A DNA stretch of 5,119 bases from CAZQLE01 sp964593905 (GTDB taxonomy: Bacteria; Chloroflexota; Anaerolineae; Anaerolineales; Anaerolineaceae). The DNA is taken from positions 1 through 5,119 of the forward strand of contig CAZQLE010000236.1 in NCBI GenBank assembly GCA_964593905.1, read 5' to 3'. Positions 1 to 4,100 of this stretch are shown here, in pieces. The translations under genes were made by a program, and so were the position numbers. Position 1 is the first letter of the stretch. Each line of letters starts with the position of its first letter. Under the pieces are notes generated by a model that did not search any database, had not been told where the DNA came from, and saw only the letters and a program-made list of their open reading frames with translations.

Positions 1-462
1 CGACATCAGGATGGAGGATGGCAGCGGCGCCGAGCCGCCGGGGATGTATAGCCCGACCCGCCGAATTGGGCGCAGCAACTGTCCCACTGTGCCACCTGTC
101 GATTGGTCCACCCAGGAGCCGGCGGGCTGTTTGCGGTGAAAAGATTCCACCCGTGCTGCGGCACTTTGGAGCGCGGTGATCTGGTTTTCGGGCAGCGCGT
201 TTCGTGCGGCCTGAAGCTCGGCGGGCGAAACGCGAAAAACGGGGCTTGGGTTGTTATCCAACCGGGTGTTCCATTCGATCAAGGCCGCATCGCCCCGGCT
301 GCGAATATCGGCCAGAATTTTGCGCACGACCTCGGCCGGTGTGAGGGGTTCGCCAAAGAGCGTTTGAATGCTCTGAAGCAGTTTGGGCGGGGTTTCTTGA
401 AGATCGATCGGTTGTCGTTTGAGAATGCTGTTTTTTGCCTGTTCGGGTGAATAAATTTTCAT
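1..462 (-). CDS. hisD: Histidinol dehydrogenase, N-terminal part (cut by left window edge)
   Basis: Histidinol dehydrogenase carries out the last two steps of histidine biosynthesis, oxidising L-histidinol to L-histidine with two NAD+ in the cytoplasm. The reverse strand reads 154 codons without a stop from ATG at 462, beginning MKIYSPEQAKNSILKRQP. Residues about 43-62 (AEVVRKILADIRSRGDAALI) match the family's N-terminal helical region. Residues 134-153 contain RRVGLYIPGGSAPLPSSILM, the highly conserved HisD segment. The family is about 430 residues long, so roughly the last two thirds, including the Zn-binding and catalytic residues, lie outside the window. The start is supported by AAAAAGGA about 10 bases upstream. 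A terminator and a His-rich leader ORF lie directly upstream, so this appears to be the first structural gene of a his operon under attenuation control. The identification is firm. What follows it in the operon cannot be seen. Confidence 0.95.
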   Translation of the reverse strand, partial: MKIYSPEQAKNSILKRQPIDLQETPPKLLQSIQTLFGEPLTPAEVVRKILADIRSRGDAALIEWNTRLDNNPSPVFRVSPAELQAARNALPENQITALQSAAARVESFHRKQPAGSWVDQSTGGTVGQLLRPIRRVGLYIPGGSAPLPSSILMS

Positions 463-497
463 TGCGCAAAGTCCTTTTTGAAGGGGATGGAGAGAAT

Positions 498-525
498 AAA
501 AAAACCCCCGTTGACCGGGGGTTTT
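498..525 (-). terminator. Intrinsic terminator (attenuator) ahead of hisD
   Basis: Read on the minus strand, AAAACCCCCG (525-516) pairs perfectly with CGGGGGTTTT (510-501) around a five-base loop, GTCAA. A run of seven T residues (504-498) follows. This is a textbook Rho-independent terminator. It sits 35 bases upstream of the hisD ATG and downstream of the promoter and leader ORF, so it would abort hisD transcription unless an alternative fold prevents it. On the plus strand the T run is only four bases, so the functional direction is most likely minus. No plus-strand gene upstream needs it. Confidence 0.92.
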
Positions 526-560
526 GAAATTCAGAGCCGTGCAAAACGTTGCAGGTGTGC

Positions 561-629
561 TTAACCAACCTCCAGGTCAGATCCAGGGGGGAAACCATGA
601 TGATGATGCAGATGCAGGTTGGTGTTCAT
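561..629 (-). CDS. hisL: Histidine operon leader peptide (22 aa, HLHHHH)
   Basis: This short minus-strand ORF has ATG at 629-627 and TAA at 563-561. It encodes 22 residues beginning MNTNLHLHHHHGFPPGSD, with five His codons in a six-codon window (614-597, all CAT). It lies between a good promoter and an intrinsic terminator upstream of hisD, which is the layout of classical his leader peptides (for example enterobacterial hisL with its run of seven His). The expected role is to sense histidyl-tRNA. A ribosome starved of charged tRNA-His stalls at the His run, and the downstream RNA folds into an antiterminator. The product itself probably has no function. I see no Shine-Dalgarno upstream (CATGCCAAG precedes the ATG). 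The predicted transcription start lies only a few bases away, so translation may be leaderless. The symbol is by functional analogy, not sequence homology. Confidence 0.85.
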   Translation of the reverse strand: MNTNLHLHHHHGFPPGSDLEVG

Positions 630-638
630 CTTGGCATG

Positions 639-668
639 ATGATAACACACCTGAAAAATTTTTGTCAA
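639..668 (-). promoter_or_regulatory. Sigma-70-type promoter of the his operon (minus strand)
   Basis: On the minus strand a perfect -35 box TTGACA (668-663) is separated by 18 bases from TATCAT (644-639, five of six to TATAAT). The -10 box carries an upstream TGT (647-645), making it an extended -10. Transcription would start near 633-631, two to four bases before the leader peptide ATG at 629. The promoter points at the leader ORF, the attenuator and hisD. No separate operator is obvious. Confidence 0.75.
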
Positions 669-714
669 GAAAACAGAACCTTGATATTGGTTCTCTACTG
701 GCAATGGGGCAGAA

Positions 715-744
715 TTCTGAATTTGGGTTGAAAATCATTATAAT
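715..744 (+). promoter_or_regulatory. Probable promoter of trmI
   Basis: A perfect -10 TATAAT lies at 739-744. The best -35 at 18-base spacing is TTCTGA (715-720), a poor match; TTGAAA at 728-733 is too close to act as the -35. Transcription would start near 751, about 24 bases before the TTG start. It is divergent from the his promoter (639-668), with about 45 bases between the two -35 boxes. Confidence 0.55.
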
Positions 745-762
745 TAGCACATATTATTCAAC

Positions 763-767
763 AGGAG
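763..767 (+). promoter_or_regulatory. Ribosome binding site fixing the TTG start of trmI
   Basis: AGGAG lies seven bases before TTG at 775. There is no in-frame ATG or GTG nearby, so this site decides the start codon. Confidence 0.8.
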
Positions 768-774
768 AATTACT

Positions 775-1623
775 TTGACATGGAATTTACATGGAACACA
801 TGCCTGCGAGGGTGATCTGGCAGAACTGGTGGGTTTGAAGCATTCCCATTTTATTATCCGGCTGGTCGCCGGGCAGCAGCTTGGCACGCATCGCGGCGTT
901 GTGCGCCATGATGATTTAATTGGGCTGCCCTGGGGCAGTCAGGTGCACAGCCATTCGGGCCAACCCTTCTTTTTGTTGCAACCTTCTCTGGGTGATCTGC
1001 TAAAAGACACCCCGCGCAATACACAAATCTTGTATCCCAAAGAGATCGGCTTTTTGCTGGTTGCGCTGGGCGTTGGCCCCGGACAGCATATTCTGGAAGC
1101 CGGAACAGGTTCGGGGGCATTGACCACCGCCTTTGCATATGCGGTGGGGCGTGAAGGGCATGTCACCAGTTATGAGATGCGCGAACCGTTTCAAAACCTA
1201 GCGCGGAAGAATCTGGAGCGGGTGGGAATGGCTGAGCGTGTGACGTTTAAGCTGCGCAATATCGCCGAGGGGATCGATGAGACCGGGGTGGATGCGTTAT
1301 TTCTGGATCTCCCCAATCCTTATGATTACATTCCCCAGGTGCGCGGCGCTTTAAAGCCCGGTGGTTTCTTTGGTTGCATTCTGCCCACAACCAACCAGGT
1401 CACCCGGCTGTTAGATGCACTGCGGTTAAATGATTTTGCTTTTCTGGAGGTTTGTGAAATTTTGCTGCGTTATTATCGCCCAGAGCCGGCCCGGTTTCGC
1501 CCGACCGATCGCATGGTGGCCCACACCGGATTTTTGATTTTTGCCCGGCCAGTTTTGGTCACTCAACGTGAAGCGAGCGGGGCAGAATTGTTGGAAGAAA
1601 TTGCGATGGGCAGCGAAGAATAA
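775..1623 (+). CDS. trmI: tRNA (adenine-58-N1)-methyltransferase
   Basis: TrmI-family enzymes transfer a methyl group from S-adenosylmethionine to N1 of adenine 58 in the T-loop of tRNAs, stabilising the tRNA elbow. The 282-residue product has the family layout. The small N-terminal beta domain spans about residues 1-75. A Rossmann-fold methyltransferase follows, with motif I ILEAGTGSGALTTAF (about residues 107-121), the acidic ribose-binding loop in YEMR (about 134-137) and the catalytic-loop motif DLPNPYDY, with Asp at residue 178 (DLPEPW in many homologues). FLIFARP near the C-terminus also fits. The length is close to that of bacterial and archaeal members (about 255-280 residues). The start is TTG, chosen because AGGAG precedes it at good spacing. 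It is probably cotranscribed with the Nudix gene behind it. The short acidic tail (EELLEEIAMGSEE-like) is unremarkable. Family assignment is firm; exact site specificity is by family precedent. Confidence 0.92.
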   Translation: MTWNLHGTHACEGDLAELVGLKHSHFIIRLVAGQQLGTHRGVVRHDDLIGLPWGSQVHSHSGQPFFLLQPSLGDLLKDTPRNTQILYPKEIGFLLVALGVGPGQHILEAGTGSGALTTAFAYAVGREGHVTSYEMREPFQNLARKNLERVGMAERVTFKLRNIAEGIDETGVDALFLDLPNPYDYIPQVRGALKPGGFFGCILPTTNQVTRLLDALRLNDFAFLEVCEILLRYYRPEPARFRPTDRMVAHTGFLIFARPVLVTQREASGAELLEEIAMGSEE

Positions 1624-1717
1624 CCCCGTGCGACGAACGAGCCCTTCTGGTTATACCCCTCCCCTGGGTCAACGCGTGCCGCCCTTGAAAGCTGCGTGTG
1701 GGGTTGATGACCGTCAA

Positions 1718-2317
1718 GTGACGCTATTGGAACTGAAAACGGCTGTGCAAATGTTGTCGCCGCAGCCGTTTGATCCATCTGCTGACGCTGCATTGCGGCG
1801 GGCTGCGGTGTTGATTCTGTTTGTGTGCCAGGGGGGGCAATGGCACCTGCTGTTCACCCGCCGCGCCGCTGCGGTGCAGCATCATCGCGGGCAGGTGTCT
1901 TTCCCGGGCGGCGGGGCAGAAGCGGAGGATATCTCACTGATTGAGACTGCACTGCGCGAGACCGAAGAAGAAATTGGGGTGCACCGCGAGGCAGTTGAGA
2001 TCTGGGGTTTGATGGATGCCATGGTTACCATCAGCCGGTTTGTGGTCACACCGGTGATCGGCTGCTTAAAAAATCTGCCCGAGAAATTTAACCTTTCTCC
2101 AGATGAGGTGGACCGTGTTTTCTTTATTCCGTTGACCTGGCTGGCAAACCCGGAACACTGGGAAGAGCGACCCTATGACCGTGGAGCGGGCGCTCTTGAG
2201 CAGGTGGTGTTCTTCCATCCGTATGACGGCGAAATTTTGTGGGGAATTACCGCCCGTTTGACGGTTGACCTGTTGGAGAAGCTGGGGAAAATTCTGAACT
2301 CTGAATCAGGGGAATAA
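1718..2317 (+). CDS. Nudix hydrolase, CoA pyrophosphatase (NudL/NUDT7) type
   Basis: This family cleaves the diphosphate of coenzyme A and its thioesters to give 3',5'-ADP and 4'-phosphopantetheine derivatives. Residues 44-65 (LLFTRRAAAVQHHRGQVSFP then GG) match the CoA-specific signature LLTxRSxxLRxHxGQVxFPGG. It runs into the Nudix box at about residues 64-88, where RETEEEIGV keeps the metal-binding glutamates. The spacing between GG and RE is two residues longer than the generic Nudix box, as is usual for this subfamily. I chose GTG at 1718 because VTLLELKTAVQML aligns with the N-terminal helix of E. coli NudL and gives 199 residues, close to that protein's 192. No strong ribosome binding site is visible. 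The frame stays open upstream to at least 1541, with possible GTG or TTG starts at 1628, 1676 and 1685, so the start is uncertain. The gene follows trmI on the same strand. Its end overlaps the convergent regulator by 12 bases. Confidence 0.85.
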   Translation: MTLLELKTAVQMLSPQPFDPSADAALRRAAVLILFVCQGGQWHLLFTRRAAAVQHHRGQVSFPGGGAEAEDISLIETALRETEEEIGVHREAVEIWGLMDAMVTISRFVVTPVIGCLKNLPEKFNLSPDEVDRVFFIPLTWLANPEHWEERPYDRGAGALEQVVFFHPYDGEILWGITARLTVDLLEKLGKILNSESGE

Positions 2318-2989
2318 GCGGCGAGCTTTTACCTCGGCCACTGCATCGGGCCGGTAGCGGAACAGACGCGCCGGACGGCCTTCACCGGCCCGTTGGTGCG
2401 GGGTGGGCTCGATGATTCCGGCGTTTAAAATGCGCCTTCTGAAATTTCGTTTATCGAGTGTCTCACCCAGAATCATTTCATAAGTTTGCTGAAGCTCAGT
2501 CAGGCTGAAATTTTCGGGCAGCAGTTCAAACCCGGCGGCCGTATATTCAAGCTTATAGCGCAGCCTTCTTAAGGCATAAGCGAGGATATCACCATGATCG
2601 TTCATTAAACCCGGCAGCGCATCCATGCCAAACCATTGCGCGGTTACGGTGGATGAATCGGGCATGGAAAATGCATCTGCTGGGATTAAGGCGAAATAGA
2701 CGACCGATACCAGGTGTAAGGCCGGATCCCGCTGCGGGTTTCCATATGTGTAAAGCTGCTCCAGATAGGCTTCACGCCGGCCGATATACGCTGCCAGGCA
2801 GGCTGAGGCGGTTTCCTCTAGACTTTTGTTCCCCACTACCGGGAGGCCGGGAATACACCATTCGCCATTTGCTTTACCGGGCAGCAGCAAGGTTTGTAAT
2901 TTGTTGGCCTGTAAACTAAATAGAACAACACGGATCTCGAGGTTGACCGGCTGATGGTTGGAATGTGCATTCTCTGTTGTTGCGTGCAT
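2306..2989 (-). CDS. NrtR-family transcriptional regulator (degenerate Nudix sensor plus winged helix)
   Basis: The 227-residue product joins an N-terminal Nudix-fold domain (about residues 17-150) to a C-terminal winged helix (about 156-227). The ending LPENFSLTELQQTYEMILG, then RNFRRRIL, then GRPARLFRY is characteristic of NrtR proteins. NrtR regulators bind ADP-ribose or related ligands and mostly repress NAD biosynthesis genes; some relatives sense sugars. The Nudix box is dead. SLEETASACLAAYIG at 56-70 aligns with the usual SLEEAAxRELxEETG, but the RE and EE positions are A, C, A and Y, so hydrolysis is not expected. The motif LYTYGNPQRDP (79-89) is retained. The ATG has GGAG five bases upstream. 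The gene is divergent from the lipoprotein gene across a palindrome, which suggests autoregulation and control of that neighbour. Its actual regulon and ligand cannot be told from here; no NAD gene is in the window. Confidence 0.85.
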   Translation of the reverse strand: MHATTENAHSNHQPVNLEIRVVLFSLQANKLQTLLLPGKANGEWCIPGLPVVGNKSLEETASACLAAYIGRREAYLEQLYTYGNPQRDPALHLVSVVYFALIPADAFSMPDSSTVTAQWFGMDALPGLMNDHGDILAYALRRLRYKLEYTAAGFELLPENFSLTELQQTYEMILGETLDKRNFRRRILNAGIIEPTPHQRAGEGRPARLFRYRPDAVAEVKARRLFP

Positions 2990-2994
2990 GGATT

Positions 2995-2998
2995 CTCC
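2995..2998 (-). promoter_or_regulatory. Ribosome binding site of the NrtR-family gene
   Basis: GGAG on the minus strand, five bases before the ATG at 2989. It supports this start over an out-of-frame ATG at 3000. Confidence 0.7.
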
Positions 2999-3056
2999 AT
3001 CAAAAAATCAGAGGGTGGGCGCGAAGTTATGACGCTGAAGCTGCCGCTGTGTTTAC

Positions 3057-3076
3057 GATTGAATTATATATCAATC
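3057..3076. promoter_or_regulatory. Palindromic operator candidate between the regulator and lipoprotein genes
   Basis: GATTGAATTATATATCAATC is a 20-bp dyad with perfect outer arms GATTGA/TCAATC and eight of ten base pairs matching. It overlaps the likely -35 of the lipoprotein promoter (TTGAAT, 3059-3064). It also contains a perfect TATAAT on the minus strand (3068-3063), pointing at the regulator gene. A second, overlapping inverted repeat, AATTATAT (3062-3069) / ATATAATT (3080-3087), covers the plus-strand -10. A dimeric regulator bound here would occlude both promoters. Assigning it to the adjacent NrtR-family protein is inference from position. Confidence 0.55.
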
Positions 3077-3086
3077 CCCATATAAT
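3059..3086 (+). promoter_or_regulatory. Promoter of the lipoprotein gene
   Basis: The -35 TTGAAT (3059-3064) and a perfect -10 TATAAT (3081-3086) are separated by 16 bases. Transcription would start near 3093, about 23 bases before the ATG at 3116. The -35 and spacer lie inside the palindrome, which fits repression. Confidence 0.65.
3063..3068 (-). promoter_or_regulatory. Possible -10 box of the NrtR-family gene
   Basis: A perfect TATAAT on the minus strand lies at the centre of the palindrome, but the sequence at -35 distance (about 3091-3086, GAACAA) is poor. An untranslated leader of about 65 bases would result. It could be coincidence in an AT-rich stretch. Confidence 0.35.
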
Positions 3087-3104
3087 TGTTCTTAGGGTTG
3101 GAAG

Positions 3105-3110
3105 AGGAGG
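3105..3110 (+). promoter_or_regulatory. Strong ribosome binding site of the lipoprotein gene
   Basis: A full AGGAGG lies five bases before ATG at 3116. It rules out the longer in-frame reading from TTG at 3086, which falls inside the promoter region and would put this site within the coding sequence. Confidence 0.9.
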
Positions 3111-3115
3111 AATTT

Positions 3116-4078
3116 ATGTCAAAACGAAAACAGCCGGTATGGATGTTATCTTTTTTGCTGCTGCTGACATTGGCCTGTAATTTGCCGGTGTCTCTGTTGA
3201 ACCCCCAGCAGGAAGCAGAGCAGCAGATCGATGCGTTGATGACCCAGGTTGCGGTTTCTGGCGTTACCGGCAGTCTGACTGCGATTGCTGATCAGGCTGT
3301 GATAGCGACAGAGACCCCTGGACCGATTCCGACCGTTGAACTGCCCTCTGTTACTCCAGATGCACCCGTGCTGGGCGTGACCCCTGTGGGGGTGACCGCA
3401 ACCCTGATACCGGGGGCGCTGCTGCCTGTTCGCCCCGGTGGAAAAGTGGTTGCCGGTTATGTCGCTTCTCCGCCGGTGATTGATGGCAACTGGGATGATT
3501 TGATCGCCCCCGAATACAGTGCAGATTCGATTGTCTACGGTTCTGGGCAGTGGCTTGGCGCGGCAGATTCGAGCGCAAGGTTTAAGGTTGGCTGGAATAA
3601 TGATTTTCTGTATTTTGCCGCCTGGGTAACCGATGACGTCTATGTGCAGGAGGCAACGGGTTATAACCTTTATAAAGGCGATAGCATTGAGATACTTGTG
3701 GATAGCAGCCTGCCCGGTGATTATGATGTAAACCAGTTAAACAGCGATGATTTTCAACTGGGAATTTCACCCGGCAAGGGCGGTGTTGGATTGAGCTCGG
3801 AATCTTATCTGTGGTTTCCAAAAGGGCAGCAAGGTGACCGGACGACCGTGGTTCAATCTGCTGCGATGGCGGCAGATGGCGGGTATGTGATTGAGGCCGC
3901 CATTCCCTGGGGTATGTTTGGTCTGGTGCCGGTCAATGGCAAGCGCTATGGCTTTGCTTTTTCAGTTTCAGATAATGATGTTATCGGAAGTCAGATCCAA
4001 CAGAGTATGGTATCCAGCTCGTCTCAACGCGGTCTGACCCGGCCAAAGACCTGGGGTGAGTTATATCTTGCCCAATAA
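3116..4078 (+). CDS. Secreted lipoprotein with C-terminal CBM9-like domain
   Basis: The 320-residue product begins with a lipoprotein signal peptide: basic residues MSKRKQ, a hydrophobic core (about 8-20) and TLAC with the lipid-acceptor Cys at 21. The -3 position is Thr rather than Leu, a mild departure. A short Gln/Glu-rich stretch follows, then a Thr/Pro/Val-rich linker (about 62-106). From about 110 to the end is a single beta-sandwich domain of the CBM9-like/DOMON type. It shows SPPVIDGNWDD (about 118-128), LYFAAWVTDD, GDSIEILVDS and a closing YVIEAAIPWGMFG ... YGFAFSVSDND. These domains bind sugars, or sometimes haem, at the cell surface. No catalytic domain is present, so the protein is probably a surface binding component. 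The promoter overlaps a palindrome next to the NrtR-family gene, so regulation by that protein is plausible. dinB follows after 22 bases. The ligand is unknown. Confidence 0.8.
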   Translation: MSKRKQPVWMLSFLLLLTLACNLPVSLLNPQQEAEQQIDALMTQVAVSGVTGSLTAIADQAVIATETPGPIPTVELPSVTPDAPVLGVTPVGVTATLIPGALLPVRPGGKVVAGYVASPPVIDGNWDDLIAPEYSADSIVYGSGQWLGAADSSARFKVGWNNDFLYFAAWVTDDVYVQEATGYNLYKGDSIEILVDSSLPGDYDVNQLNSDDFQLGISPGKGGVGLSSESYLWFPKGQQGDRTTVVQSAAMAADGGYVIEAAIPWGMFGLVPVNGKRYGFAFSVSDNDVIGSQIQQSMVSSSSQRGLTRPKTWGELYLAQ

Positions 4079-4100
4079 ATTTGCCGATGGTGTTTAAGAT

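Larger units (their letters stand above)
498..629 (-). promoter_or_regulatory. His operon attenuator: mutually exclusive RNA folds
   Basis: Four segments of the leader RNA (minus strand) can pair in two exclusive ways. Segment 1, ACCAACCT (623-616, just before the His codons), is the exact complement of segment 2, AGGTTGGT (571-564, at the end of the leader ORF). Segments 3 and 4 form the terminator (525-516 with 510-501). As an alternative, CTGGAGGTT (575-567), overlapping segment 2, pairs with AACCCCCGG (523-515), overlapping segment 3, with eight of nine positions paired including one G-U. A ribosome stalled on the His codons would cover segment 1, free segment 2 and favour the antiterminator. 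A ribosome reaching the stop codon would cover segment 2 and leave the terminator. A small additional hairpin, TGCAA-CGTT-TTGCA, lies at about 553-540. The pairings are read from the sequence; no folding energies were computed. Confidence 0.78.

Noticed and set aside
103..450. Plus-strand ORF of 115 codons
   Set aside because: It is antisense to hisD, which has unambiguous family motifs in the opposite strand.
254..598. Minus-strand ORF of 114 codons starting inside the leader peptide region
   Set aside because: It is out of frame with hisD, runs through the attenuator, and its translation is low-complexity. hisD in the other frame is clearly the real gene.
596..615. ATG repeated on the plus strand (ATGATGATGATG) resembling a microsatellite or a cluster of start codons
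   Set aside because: It is the reverse complement of the CAT His codons of the leader peptide. Plus-strand frames through here (524-778, 549-731) have no family features and run antisense to the leader and across both promoters.
498..629. T-box riboswitch or other tRNA-binding leader instead of a leader peptide
   Set aside because: The leader is only about 130 bases. I see no T-box sequence (TGGNACCGCG-like) or specifier stem, while the His-codon ORF explains the layout directly.
3086..3115. Longer lipoprotein start at TTG 3086
   Set aside because: It would put the AGGAGG site within the coding region and start inside the -10 box. The ATG at 3116 gives a proper signal peptide.
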